Of a stretch of DNA of 64,000 nucleotides, positions 1 through 24,424 are shown one piece after another. The notes beneath the pieces were generated by a model. That model was not told where the DNA came from and ran no database searches. It was given only the letters and a program-made list of their open reading frames with translations. Numbering within the stretch: the first letter of the stretch is position 1; every line of letters begins with the position of its first letter. Source of the DNA: Siniperca chuatsi (lineage: Eukaryota; Chordata; Actinopteri; Centrarchiformes; Sinipercidae); contig NC_058045.1 in the NCBI RefSeq assembly GCF_020085105.1, positions 15,907,833 to 15,971,832 of the forward strand, in the 5' to 3' direction. Both the position numbers and the translations under genes were made by a program.

Positions 1-661
1 TGTCTGAGATCTAATTGTTTCAGCTCTAGTCTAAAAAAAGATCCGTAACAGATCAAAAAGGTGCAGCAGATAATTAAAGTTACCGCAGCAATAATAGTGA
101 GCAGATGCTACTTTTGGGTTAAATTGTGAGTCAAAAAGCCCACAAACTTTAAATAGAAAGAAAAAAGAGAAACAGCACGCGTATACAGTAGTGTACTCTG
201 AACCTCCACAACTGGTGAAAGCAGAGCTCAAACTGCCTGCAGGGGTTTGTTCATATCTAGTCTGACAGACAAATGAATGGAGAACAGAGGAGACACTGTG
301 CTCTGCCTCTGTGTGAGGGCACATTTGCAGTGAACACACTCTGAAGGGCTTTGACACCTGCTGCTAACAACTAATTAAACGGTATGGCAGCTAATATAAT
401 TTTGACAGTTATCAGTGGTGAGACAAACATATACAGTAATTAAGGGGCCACGTTCTGACTCAAGAATAACACCTACTGCTGCCATGAAATTAATGACTTA
501 TCAGCCTCCTTGCAAAATACAAAATTGCCTTCTGTAAACTAAACAATATATTTTCCCTTCATGTTCATAAGCAATGCATTCAAAAAAAGGGAGGATTAGA
601 CTTTCTTTTCAAGTGATCTAAAGCAGCAGCATCCTCTCTGTGTTTTTATTATTAGGCTCTA

Positions 662-12988
<12,327 letters not shown>

Positions 12989-13242
12989 TGTTATCACTAC
13001 TGTTCAACAGTAAATACAAAAAACTCTGCTCATACTGTCTGCTATACGGCGTCGGAAGTCGCTCTCAGCGTGCGTCCCTCTCGTGTGTCCCACTGTAAAA
13101 CTTCCGTGCGGGCGCAGCCAACCAGAGTGTTCCGCTTTTAGTAATAATTGTGGAAGTTTTATCTTCTGCAATAATCGGGTATAGAGGATCCGTGTATGTA
13201 AGTATGGTTATCTAGCAGGAGTCTGTGAAAAATATACATCAG

Positions 13243-13395
13243 TATAAACAGAGGTGGTAAATAAGTACATTTAGACAGGTATTGTGATTTTGAAGTACTG
13301 ATACCTTACTTGGATATTTCAGTTTTGTGAAATATTATGTATACTTTTACTCTGCTACATTTGTTTTACAGCTGTCGTTACTAATTACTGATAAA
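13243..13395. repeat. Degraded copy of the 46281 TIR-element family
   Basis: GGTGGTAAATAAGTACATTT, ACTTTTACTCTGCTACATTT and a following ACAGCTGTCGTTACTAATTA correspond to the complement of the 46800-47011 end of that element. Confidence 0.55.
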
Positions 13396-13909
13396 TGGCC
13401 AGTTCACCCAATTGTAAAACACAAAAACATTAAAATTTTATTTAGAATATTTTCTCACTTGCTTCCAGTGGTATGGAGCCATTCGGATGGCTTGTCCACG
13501 GAGATATCCACTACTGAAACTTCTGCTGCCACCCGAAGGCAAGGGAAGTTGCAGCAGAAATGGAAACAATGAAGCACTCTGAATCAGAGTGGTAAACTTG
13601 AGACTTGGGATTGAGTCAGACTCCAGTCACAAAAATGAGGACGATTTGCTTATGAAGACTTGTGACTTGACTTGGACTCACGTTAATACATCAATGATCT
13701 ATCAATAATTCCTCCCAGTTAATGCTTCTTTGATAGCTAAGAACATTTTAGGGCCAGTTATGTACAATAATCGAATGTAATGGGGTACTTCATCGTTATG
13801 TTATTGCCCCTTTTACTGAAGGATTTGAGCATTTCGTCCACATACTCACAACTTCATTCATTACAACATTGCAAAGACGTGACTTAAATGTATTACAAAT
13901 GAAAGTCAT

Positions 13910-13973
13910 TTTATTTGCTGAGGACATAAACACATCAAATATTTGATTTTAAAAAGCATCAATTACTTTTATT
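13910..13973 (-). terminator. Candidate poly(A) signals of the endou gene
   Basis: Two minus-strand AATAAA hexamers (TTTATT on the plus strand) lie at 13968-13973 and 13910-13915, 155 to 218 bases downstream of the endou stop codon. Placement suits a short 3' UTR. Which one is used cannot be told from sequence. Confidence 0.4.
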
Positions 13974-14127
13974 GAATTAGCTTTTGACAAATTAATCAAG
14001 TTTACAATGGTCCTGATAAAGATCACAGACTTGTACGCATCTATGTCCTGCACTATACTAAGTAGGTCTGTGCCGTTTTAACCAAACCACAGTACATTTG
14101 TGCCTCAGATTCTTGGGCATCATCACA

Positions 14128-17100
14128 TCAGTGTGAGTGCTGCTGCCTGACATGTCTGCTGTTGCTGCTGAGCAGTTTGGGGTACGCCGTCCCGAGGGAG
14201 CGTCCGTGTCTGATGACCACCAGCTCCATCTGACACTGGTCGATGTTGACCAGCACTGTGGTGCTCCTCTCCGTGTTCATGAGGAAGACGATGGTGAAGA
14301 GCGCCATCTCAAACTCAGGGCTGGTCCCGATGAAGGCACTGCCGACGGGCTTCACCACTCCGTGCCAGCTGAACTGGAGGTTCAGAACGTGGTCGTCTTG
14401 ATCAGGCTGTGGACAGAAACGTGAACATTAATTCAGCAGAATAAAGTCAGATACGCTTGTGGGTGGATTTTAAAGACAACAGTTTATGTTGTGACAGAAA
14501 GAAATGCGTCTCCTTTGTCTGATGAACTGTTATACTTACTAAGTCATGTTCCCTGGCCTTGTATCCTTTGTAGTCCAAGTGGTTGTTTTTTTCTTGCAGG
14601 TAGAACTGGATCCAGTTGTGAAAACCAATGATTTCTGTTCCAGATTTTGTCTCTCCAACAAAGACATGCTCGAATCCACTGGAGTCGAGACTGGTGAATG
14701 TTTTAGTTTCGAAATACAACACAAAATAAAACATTACTTCAAAACAATTATATAACCTTTCACACAGTTGTAGAAAATCCCTTGATTGCTTTCTGTACAC
14801 ACACTAATTTAATGACATGATCATGTGCTGGTGTTTGGCAGGATGTTTCAGCAGCTCACCCTGTGCTTCTCTGTCTGTGGTAGAGGTTGAACCAGATCAA
14901 GCGCAGCTGGCTCTTAAACTGTCTCAGGTTAGAGCTCGACTGTCCTTTGGTCACCAGGTACTTATGAGCCCGCTGTGGAGAAATCAAATTTATGAAGCCC
15001 GACTCTGGTGCAAGACTTTCTCACAGCATAAAATAGATCAAATGAACAAAATGGGAGGACACAGCTTAGCTCCGTTGCGCTGACTCAATACAAAAATAGG
15101 CCTGCGCGGACAAAACATACTACATATTCAGATGTGTTTGTAAATATAATTATTTTTAACTTCATAATACACTTTTTAACTTCACATCTTTTAATGACTT
15201 TTAAAAGAATATTTTAATATACCATAGGCATTTTACTGTTATAAAAGGATCCTACATTATCAGAAACATGTTTCAAGAATGTGTTAACCTTTAGTTTTTG
15301 TTGAAAAAGTTATTCCATTTTTGAGAAATGCACATTTACTGACACTCACTGAGAAAATATTAAGTAAGTAAGTAAGTAAAGTTTATTTAGTATAGCACTT
15401 TTTACAGAGAAAGGTAATAGGCAGTAGCACCAAAATAATAAAAACAAAAACATAAGCAACAACAGACCTTAAAAACACACAAGATTACAAATACTAGACA
15501 ACATGAGGCGAGAATAGGAGAGTCTTCAGCTGCTTTTTAAAGGCGTCAACAAAGACCGCAGAACGTACGTCTATAGGAAGAGCATTCCACAGTGTCAGAG
15601 TCACCACTTCAAGGCACAATCACCGTTTGTTTTCAGTCGAGTGCGAGGGACAACCAGTAAGCCCTGGTCGGAAGACCTGAGTGACGTACTGGTGATATAC
15701 AGGTGAAGCATGTCAGAGATGTACTCAGGACCCTGACCATGCAGGGTTCTATATGTGAAAACAATAACCTTAAAATGAATCCTGAACCTGATGGGAAGCC
15801 AATGTAAAGATGATAAGATGGGTGTGAGGTGAGTCGACCTGCTAGATCTGGTCAACAGCCTTGCAGCAGCATTCTGGACCAATTGTAGACAGTCCAGGGA
15901 CATCTTGCTGAAGCAGGTGAAAAGGGAATTACAGTAGTCTAGCCGGGATGAAATAAAAGCGTGAATGATCATCTCTAGCTCCGGTTGTGATACAACAGCC
16001 CTGAGTTTAGCAATATTTGTGTTTGTCAAAGTACATAGCCTGATCAAATACAACACCGAGATTTCTGAGATTGGACTGTACAGCGGAGAAAGGGACCCAA
16101 TACACTGAGCAACCCTGTAAGCTAAGCTATCTGAAGCAACAATAAGGACCTCAGTCTTATCTGCGTTGAGCTGTAAAAAATTGTTAGCCATCCAGTCCTT
16201 AATGGCAGTCAGACAATTGTGCAAACTGGTCAGTTTATCAGTCTCATCAGGCTTAAAAGAGACATACAGCTGGATATCATCAGCGTAACAGTGATTAGAG
16301 ATACCTTTAAATGTGCTAATGATATGGAAGCATATACAAAGAAAATAATATAGGGCTCAAGACAGAACCCTGAGACACACCACAGGAAAGAGCAGCGGTT
16401 TTAGACATGTAGGGACCAAACAATGCTGAAAAACTCCTATCTGAGAGATAGGAGGAGAACCAGTGCAGTGCAGTGCTCCCAGAGACACCTACCCACTGCC
16501 TAAGCCTTTCAGTCAGGGTGCTGTGATCTACAGTATCAAAAGCTGCACTAAGATCCAGCAGCACCAAAACAGAGCATTCACCCACATCAGAAGACATCAT
16601 TATGTGATTGGAGACCCTGAGAAGAGCTGTTTCAGTGGAATTGATCTAAAATGTTGTGTTCAGTCAAGACGGCAGTGAGCTGTTTGGCAACAACTTTTTC
16701 TAACATTTTTTAAATAAAAGGCAGCTTGGATATATAAAGCTTTGATAGGCCTATAGTTTTTGGGAAGTGATGGATCAAGGTTAGTTGAACAACTAACATG
16801 TTTACTGCATGTTTAAAATAAACTGGGACACAACCAGATTGCAGGGAGCTATTTATAATAGAGACTTCCATCTACATCTTTTATCTTTTCTGTATGTCCA
16901 TAGTCTTTTTCTTTTTCTTAAATTTCCTCTTTGAAATGTTCCTATTTTTATTGTTTGCATATATTTTTTTAGATATGTGATAACACTTTGTCTCTATTTT
17001 TTTCTTTCTTTGATTATACCAGTATTTCACTGTACACTGTACTGTGTATGATTGTGTATGTGACAAATAAATCTTTGAATCTGATTATTAAATAAACAAA

Positions 17101-18636
17101 ATATTGAAAAAGGCCATTTTTCCCCCACAATTATATAGTGTAGCTAAATAGTTGGTATGAGAAGTCCCTATATCTTTTAACACGCTTGATTAACAGAGGG
17201 AACCAAATACTCAAATGTATAATTGTCATCTGGAGAAGGAGCGATAACACTTAAAAACTGTTGTCAACTACAGTCATCAGGTCCAGCTAACAAACATGCC
17301 TTTCTTCCAAATACAACAAGTACACTGCATGTCCACATTTTTCCACTGATCCTCTTTGGGGAGCCCAGCCGAGCCCAGCACAGCATTCCACAGCTGCACA
17401 CAGATGTTTCAGATTTTTTTCTAACATCATGAAATGATGTGTTCAGTGCCGCAGTGAGGCAGGAAGAGACAAAACTCCCCCTGGAGTTCAGCTGCAGTCT
17501 CCAAACCACAAAATGTAGGAAAACAACAAACCGGAAACAGTCTGTGGGGAACAAAACAACTTGTAATAAATGTTATATACATCATCTTCTTACTCTGAGA
17601 AGCCTGAGCCATCCAGACTGAAAACAAACAGTTGTGAGAAACGAGGTGTTGTGCAACAGAAACTAGTCACATAACTTTTAAAGTGTATATAGCTTGTTAG
17701 GTGCAACTGGTTGTAACATGTCAAATGTACCTTCATGACTTCTGTCTCTAAGACGGCATCCAGGAAGAGATTAATCTCTGTCAGCTCCTCTGTTGTGACT
17801 TGTTCGGTCACGCCTGTGGACCGCTCATAGTTGTCCAGGAGTTTTGTGAACCCTGCAGGCACAGAAATGATTCATTAATTTTAATTTATTATAGTGAAGT
17901 TTGCAAATGAGCTGGATTTTTAGGCTCAGAAAGAGAAAAACTATTTCCATCTGTTAGAGAGACACTTACGGGAGATGGTGGTTGTGTTCATCAGTTTGTT
18001 CTCATTAACGTTGGAGAACAGAGGCTGTGCGGCGTGATCCTGGACAACATGGCTGCCCTGGTTTACAAAACTGGCTCTACCCTGGACAGTTCAAACACAG
18101 AATATATATTTGTAAAAGCAGAAGATAAGTGTTGTCTGAATAAGAGTGTGCTCCATACCTGAACAGAGATTGTGTAGTCTATCCCAGGCGTCATGCGATT
18201 CACATCCAACCTCCACAGCTCATTGAAAATATTGGATAGTTCCTGGTTTACAGCTGGTCTGTTACACAAAGTCAGGCAGGAGAGATACAGAAAACTGACA
18301 AATACTGGCAAAGAATTCATGGGAAATGTTCTTCTTGGCTACTGTACCTTGATGCATTCAGTCCACTGAGAAACACTGCAAGAAGGGCAAGGACTCCACA
18401 GAACCTGTACATCACACATTTGACACATTTTCTATAAATACATCAAACAGTGGAGTAAAATAAAAAAAAACAAAGGCAAAGACCTAATCTAGTCTATTGT
18501 CTAACATCATAGTCATAAACCACAGTGTTACAAACTGCAACAATGTGGCCAAACTAAACTTGTCTACAGGGATGAAATTCATTTTCAGATTAGTGTTTGG
18601 CTAAAAATAAAAATAGCCTACATACCTTGCAGCCAT
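14128..18636 (-). CDS. endou: Secreted EndoU-family poly(U)-specific endoribonuclease
   Basis: XendoU/placental-protein-11 family enzymes cut RNA at uridylates, leaving 2',3'-cyclic phosphates. Exons, 5' to 3': 18626-18636, 18348-18404, 18159-18258, 17970-18081, 17731-17852, 14860-14972, 14540-14690, 14128-14406; phases close to 314 aa. The N-terminus is a clear signal peptide (MAARFCGVLALLAVFLSGLN), so the protein is probably secreted or in the lumen. The EndoU domain fills the rest. The catalytic triad can be placed: His180 in GFEHVFVGE, His196 in GFHNW and Lys241 in GVVKPVGSAF, with 16- and 45-residue spacings that match the Xenopus enzyme (16 and 46). Acidic residues Glu179 and Glu185 are also kept. 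No somatomedin-B domains precede the catalytic domain, unlike mammalian ENDOU. Fish carry several endou paralogues; the sequence does not tell me which this is. A LINE fragment occupies intron 5. Confidence 0.93.
15357..16680 (-). mobile_element. 5'-truncated LINE retrotransposon (L2/CR1-like) in endou intron 5
   Basis: The minus strand encodes reverse-transcriptase fragments. The stretch at 16316-16600 holds the LLDLSAAFDTVDH and GVSQGSVLSPILF motifs, a YADD catalytic box lies at 16276-16287, and 15601-16224 holds the NADKTE and SSLHWLPIRFRI thumb motifs. A frame change between the two ORFs shows the copy is dead. The 3' end carries the tandem repeat (TTAC)n at 15361-15377, typical of L2-type elements. 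The endonuclease domain is missing, so insertion was 5'-truncated. Orientation is the same as endou. Family level is my inference from motif style. Confidence 0.85.
16880..17090 (+). mobile_element. Possible retroposon 3' tail
   Basis: T-rich sequence ending in GTGACAAATAAATCTTTGAATCTG resembles the 3' ends of fish non-LTR retroposons. No coding remnant is visible, so this is a weak call. Confidence 0.25.
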
Positions 18637-20008
18637 GATTCTTCTTGCTCGGACTACAGTAGAGTACTCTCTTGTCTGTTTCACTACAGGTCTACTATCC
18701 ACCCGCACTTCTTACCCTGCAGGCGTTGGACGATGGCTATTAACTGCGCATGGGCAAATCTGGACAAACTCGCTCTGACGTGCACGCGTTTTAATTGCGT
18801 AGCCAGCAGAGGGCGCTTTGTCTCATTGATGCACTTTAACCAAGTGTGCCCAAACGTAACGCTGCTGTTTGCAGGGGATCACTACTACAAATGCATTTAA
18901 GTGAATGATTTCTGATTATTTTTACACAACTATCACATAGAAGGCATGGTTTGCAAATACACATGCGCAGACTCTGAGTGCAGATTTTACAGGAAAGTAT
19001 TTTTGCTGCACAATATTCTTAATCTTGCTCCCGATGAAGAGGAATCTGTCTCTGTGGTGTGAGCTCATCTGCAGAGCGGTTCAAAACTTCAGATTCCATA
19101 ATCAGTAAAAAGTCACATGTGTAGGGACACGCCAGGTTGGTTGGGTGTTTGCCAAAAATAAATAAAAATGGGAGCAAAGAGAGTGAGAATGTGAGGTGGG
19201 AGAATGTGTGGAGAGACAACACTTGTCCAACTATCACCTGAAGACAGACAGGATATGGACCAATAAACAAACTGCAGAAAATATATTTTCTTCATTTATT
19301 ACTAAATGTTCATGTCTCTTACTCTCAAAATCGGCTTTCTGTTTCTAAAAATGCATCAAAACAATTGAGAAAACTGTAAATCAGATGCTGTTAATCTATG
19401 GACACTGGAGATCCATATGGGATTAAGGTGACTCACTGCCCATACCCTGACATCCTCAAAGCTCTATTTTTAGATTATTTATAAAATGATCTGGCCATAA
19501 TGAGAACTTTAATGCATCCATACACACATTATTGCGTAGAGGGCGGAACCCTAACAGGTTAATCATGACTCTGTGCAGTAAATGAACTTGAAATTGAGTT
19601 GCTCGTTGAAATGTAGGAAGTTATATGGTCACACTCACAAGGAGCCGCCAATATAAAGACTGAAGCCAAACTTTATAGCAGACAGGTAGGAGAAGTAGTC
19701 AACATTTTAAATCTCTTCATGGGTAAATTTGGGCTTGATCTCTGGCCTTCTCTGTCTGGACAGCGCCATGTTGATTGGATGAAACTTCTCCAAGTGAGCT
19801 ATGACTGGTGGACGGACCTGAGGATTCAATGGTTGCCATGTTTTGTCTCCAGCTGCGCCATTTAGACATGTTGATCATTTAAACATAAACAAACCTTCTG
19901 ACGGTCAGAAATTTTTTTTTCCAGAAAGTCCTCATGATATAACAGTTCATGGTATGTTAATATGATGTGGAGCAGTGGTCTGAAGATTGTATTTGTTTTT
20001 ACCTTCAG
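18637..20008. other. Intergenic region between endou and the plus-strand gene
   Basis: This is the shared upstream space of two divergent genes. I see no coding exon. A TATA-like ATATAAAG near 19651 followed by CAG|GTAGGA near 19684 could mark a short non-coding first exon of the plus-strand gene, spliced to the acceptor just before 20009. That is speculative. Confidence 0.3.
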
Positions 20009-22462
20009 ATGGAGAAACGCTACACCTGGACAGCTGTCCTCATTCCAAACCCCAACCGGCCCAGCAGTCCACGGCTCATCCTCCGTAAGATGCCAGCACC
20101 TACCTACTACAATGGCTCCCCACCTGGCCCTGACCCTGGCTCCTTCACTAGGTCCCCTCCCTCTCCCTTTTACTCCCCCTTTAAAGCCTCTTCCAGCTTT
20201 TCCCCTACCTCCACCACTAGTTCTTCCTGTAGTCCCTCCCCTAGCCTCTCCTCTCATAGCTCATCCTCCCCTTGCTCTTCCTCTACCTCTTCCCCCCAAA
20301 GCTCCCCCACCCCAGGGTCAGAGGAGGAACACTGGACTCGTGTGCCGTCAGATGATCCTACCAAGATCACCCTAAGAAAGCTGCAGAGGGCGAGCTCCTC
20401 TAACCAACCTCAGGCACCTGGTGAGCCTTTGAAAGCGTGCCCCCCCTAAAACACCTGAAGCACCCAGAGAGCTGTTATGGAGCGGCCATGAGCTGAAGTG
20501 GGTGAAGAACATGAGGCTTATGATGAAGAGGAGAAATCAGTTTGGCAGCAGGTGGTGCAAGAGAGCCGCTGAACCTGAAGGTAAGTCTCCAGGTAAGCGC
20601 TTTTGTTCTTCAACTTGAATTCAGTTTTTTCTCATTGAACCAAACTACTTTGAATTAATTTGAATTGCTTTGAATACATTTGAATTGCTTTGAATTGAAA
20701 TGATTTGCAATTGAACTGAATTATATTAACCTGAATTCGATTAAAGGACCACACTCTGGTGGGAATCGTGTCCTTGTTGCTGCACCATGACTCAGGCAGG
20801 GTGTCTGCACAGAGGGAGTGTGATCTGGGGGGGATAGCGTGAACCTCCAATGTGTTATGCCCTCCCAGCGAAGCTCCTCTGTGAAAGAGAGAAAGAAAGG
20901 ATGGCGACACCATGTCAAGAAGATTCATATGTCTGTCAACACCCACCCTATACCAAGAAGAGTCTGCAGTGACAAGGACCTCAGTCCAGGGGTCTGATAG
21001 CTGTAATAATAGCATTAGCAACAAGGTATTAACACAAAAGGTGCACCCCATTACAGGGGTCCAAAACATGGGGGAAAGGTTATTGAATTAGTAATAAAAG
21101 GAGTTGCATTAAAGGGGAGAGAAGAGAAAAAAAGAGATAAGAAGAACAGAGAAGAGACCTGACGAGAGAAAAGAAGAGAAGAAAACAGACAAGACAGGAA
21201 GAAATGACCAAAGAGATACGATGAAAAGTGGAGAAAAGAGAAGGGAAAAGAAGAGGCGAAACAGGAGAAATGAGAAAAGAAGAGAGGAAAAGGTGAGAAG
21301 AAACTATTTCAGTAAGGCAGAGAAGAGACACAAAAAAGAGATGAGAAGAAATGAAAAAATAAGAACACGAGGAGAGATGAGACTAGAAGAAACACAAAGA
21401 GAAAAGAAAAGGATGAGACAAGATAAAAGTATTACAGCAAGGCAGAGAAAGGTTGTGAAAAGAAAAGATGTGAAGAAACAAGAAAAGGAAAGAAGAGGAG
21501 ACAATAGGAAGTGCGAACCTTTGTCTTTTAAGGGGGCAGGAGAGGAGGGGACAGGACAGGAGAAGAAAGGAGAGGACAGGAGAGGATATCAAGTGTGAAC
21601 TCACACAAAAACTTTAATATCAATTTATCTGAAGTCAATACCAGATTTCATTTCAAGTTCAGTTATCTGTTCATACGTTATTTGCAGTTTTTAACTATTA
21701 TTTCCTTTAGTCTGCCATTGGCTTTTTAAGGAGGAGAGGAGGGAAGAGGGCAAAATGAAGTTTGAACCCGCTCGTAAAATTGGTAAATAATTTTTTTAAT
21801 ATTATCATCAGAATCACCTTTATTATTTTAAGATTGTAACTGTAATGCCCCCTTGTCTGCACTGGATTTTTTAGAGAGGAGAATAAACAATTAAAGAGAA
21901 GAGATGTGAATGGTGAGAAAAGACGTTACAAAGAAGAGAGGGGGAAATGAAACGAGAAGAAACAAAAGAAGAGTACAGAGGAAAGGAGAGGAGGTGGGGG
22001 AATATTAAGTTTGAACTCATGTTAAAGATAAATATCAATTTATTTAATGTTTTGATCAGAATGAATGTATTAATGATTATTATTATTATATAAGAGAAGA
22101 GAAAATGAAATGAGAAGAAATAATAGAAGAGAAGAGAGGAGGTGGAGGGGGCAATGTTAAGTGTAAAACATTGAATGTAAAAAGGTAAACATCAACTCAT
22201 TTAATGTCATTGTCAGAGCGTATTAAGTGATAAATACATGATCTTAGTTATCCAAGCAAGTAACCATACTTACCCAATTATACCTGCCATCAAACTATAC
22301 CAAATAATGATTGAAACTGCAGAAAGATGAAGTCAATAAGTTAGAAACTGAACATTCATCTAAGCATATATGTAACAACTTGAGAAAGGCTGCTCCTAAA
22401 ATGTCTGTTCTCACTCGTTCTGTTTTTTCTTTACAGCTGACCAACGTGTGGAGAACTGCTGA
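20009..22462 (+). CDS. Unrecognised Ser/Pro-rich gene, two exons, frame broken at a C7 run
   Basis: I do not recognise this protein. Exon A (20009-20580) follows a good acceptor (TTTTTACCTTCAG) and opens with MEKRYTWTAVLIPNPNRPSS. Residues about 50-110 are a low-complexity Ser/Pro tract, then an acidic patch and DDPTKITLRKLQRASSS. As written, the frame stops at 20447-20449, right after seven C at 20440-20446, giving 146 aa. One base fewer there would keep a frame open to the donor at 20581 (AAG|GTAAGT) through a basic segment with WSGHELKWVKNMRL and KRRNQFGSRWCKRA. Exon B begins at 22437 after CTTTACAG and ends in GTGGAGAACTGC plus TGA at 22460-22462, in phase with that second frame. Strong splice sites and a phase-matched terminal exon argue for a real gene with a sequence error or polymorphism, or a young pseudogene. 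Whether 20009 is the true start is uncertain: an in-frame Met also lies at 19967. Confidence 0.5.
21115..22165 (+). repeat. Polypurine (GA-rich) stretch of about 1 kb
   Basis: The plus strand is overwhelmingly purine, built of irregular GAGAA, AGAAGA and GGAGA units, with three short interruptions near 21600-21720, 21780-21870 and 22020-22090. It lies in the single intron of the plus-strand gene. The long ORFs across it are low-complexity artefacts. Confidence 0.85.
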
Positions 22463-24424
22463 ACCCTGAACTGCAACTTCAAAAGCTCCAAAAGTGAAAG
22501 TCATGTCTTGACAATGACTTTTGGTTTAATCAAACAGTGCAACAAAAGTGTTTTAAATAGAAAGTCAAAACAGGCGGAAATGTCTCAGTTTGGTTTCTAA
22601 GGTTTGTTTAACCCCATGGTTTACCTTTGCAAATCATATAATCTGTTGGAAAATCAAAAAGGCACTGTATTTTCAAAATGTCATACTATTTATACATAGA
22701 TATACATTTTGTACAGAGCAAAATTTTAAACCACGCACAAATGGTGCAAACCATTTCCTGTGCCATGCGTTTCCATATTTCTGCATTAGTCAAATAATTA
22801 TATGATCGGGTTAAATTATGTAACCCTAAAAAAAAAAAAAAAAACCCTTCAAAACTTGTGTATACTCAAAAATATATAACAAACCAAAAGCAAAGTTTCT
22901 CCCCACAAAGTTAGCATATTTTGGAACAAGGGGCATTAGATTTTTTTGTATTTTTTTTCATAACTAAACTGTTACTGTGGGTCTGGGTCCCATGAAAGGC
23001 CAGGCCCTCATTCCCCCTGTGTTAAGTTAGAGTGTCCTTTATGGTATACTGCACACAAGTCTGTGGGTATCAGTCATTTTCCAGTTTTTGTGACTATTGC
23101 ACCTTACAATTCAGGCAATACGGTCTCAGTTTCTGATTTTTGTTGTATAATGTTACGTTGAAATCTGAAATCTTAATTACAACGTAGTTACCTCTGAGTT
23201 GTTTGCATGGGGTGCTTCATGATTCTGTCCTCCCTCGTCTCAAACTATAGACATATACTTGTCTTGCAGGTTGCTCAGTGTAGATTTCTCCAAACAATCA
23301 GTCAACATAATCAGTCAAGTTGAGCTATAATATAAATACAAAAAAGAGTGCAATTCATATAATTGCCTTAAATTTATTGCCTATATATCTGTAGTAAAGA
23401 ATTCACAATTATACAGACTCTTTTTTAGGACATGTAGTTTGCTTTCCCATCACTTCTTCTGTCCTCAGTTTGTGTTAGACTTGACTGTGTAACTGATTTA
23501 AATAACTTTATTGATCTTAGAAATAGATAAATGTAAAAAAAAAACCAGCAACAGTCTATCTTCTCAGGTAAGGTCGAGGGTTACATTACAACATTATTTT
23601 GAAAAAAACCTGACATCATCTTATCTCACAAATCTGAATATGCCTGAACACTTTTCCAAAAATAACTCTGTCAGCCAACAGGGTTCCATTAAAAATCAAT
23701 TTATAGTAAAAATAAAATAAACAACAAGCTCTCATATTAATGTGTTGAATTTCAATACAATGCAATGATATTCATTAAGCTTTGTACTGTATGATATGTA
23801 TTGGTGCAAATGCATGTAGAATTACTGTTGAGTGAAAACCTGTAAAATGATTGGTGTATGATAAAATATGACAATTTCCATTTAATTAGGAAGGTTTAGT
23901 TCTGTAGAAAATATAGCAGCTGTTTTGGAGTTATTACTTTACACTAACTTCTAAAAACGGGAAACTCTTCTCAGTATATCACTTCTGAAGGACGTCCATC
24001 TCTTTTTTTTCCCAATATTTCTAAAGTCAGAAGGCAATTCAATATTGGCATGTTTTAGATGTCTTTTTTTCTGCTGGTTGACACTTGATGCCAAAGATGC
24101 CAGTAAACAACGGAGTACAAAATATCTCCAGAAACCAGCTGGCAGGTGAGCAGTGGTGTTGCCCTAAATGTTCCCTCTGTCATCAGACAACAGTAATGGA
24201 GAGATAATCAGGAGTAACGGTGGCTACTGGACTGTAGGCGTTCTCAACACCACCAAGTGAAATTGAAAAAAAAAAAAGACACTGATACTTTTGGCTCGTC
24301 TTTGAATGTAACACTAAATGTGGGAGCAGTCCTGGGGTTTGTTGAGACAAGTCGGTGTGCATGTGAAGAGGGTTGGCACAGAGTTTCATTCACAGCAGGA
24401 CCAGGTCTCATGGTGCTAACAGTC
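22463..24424. other. Converging 3' ends: plus-strand gene and ppfibp1 3' UTR
   Basis: No coding exon is seen. The ppfibp1 3' UTR runs left from 24424; minus-strand AATAAA signals lie at 23507-23512 and 23373-23378. The plus-strand gene ends from the other side; a plus-strand AATAAA is at 23711-23716, so the two transcripts may overlap. An A-run lies near 22829-22843. Confidence 0.4.

Larger units (their letters stand above)
12989..14127. other. polr3b upstream region and endou 3' region
   Basis: No coding exon is seen. Positions 12989-13140 are GC-richer than the surroundings, contain CpGs and an ETS-like CTTCCG near 13100, and probably hold the polr3b promoter and 5' UTR. From about 13243 to 13395 there is a degraded repeat of the same family as the TIR element at 46281. 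The endou 3' UTR runs left from 14127; minus-strand AATAAA signals lie at 13968-13973 and 13910-13915. Confidence 0.5.

Noticed and set aside
19862-20375. Gly/Arg-rich minus-strand ORF and a second plus-strand Pro-rich ORF across the orphan exon.
   Set aside because: Both are other-frame shadows of the Ser/Pro-rich low-complexity coding exon.
21080-21604. Several long ORFs on both strands.
   Set aside because: They are low-complexity artefacts of the polypurine tract (Lys/Arg/Glu-rich on one strand, Ser/Leu/Phe-rich on the other).
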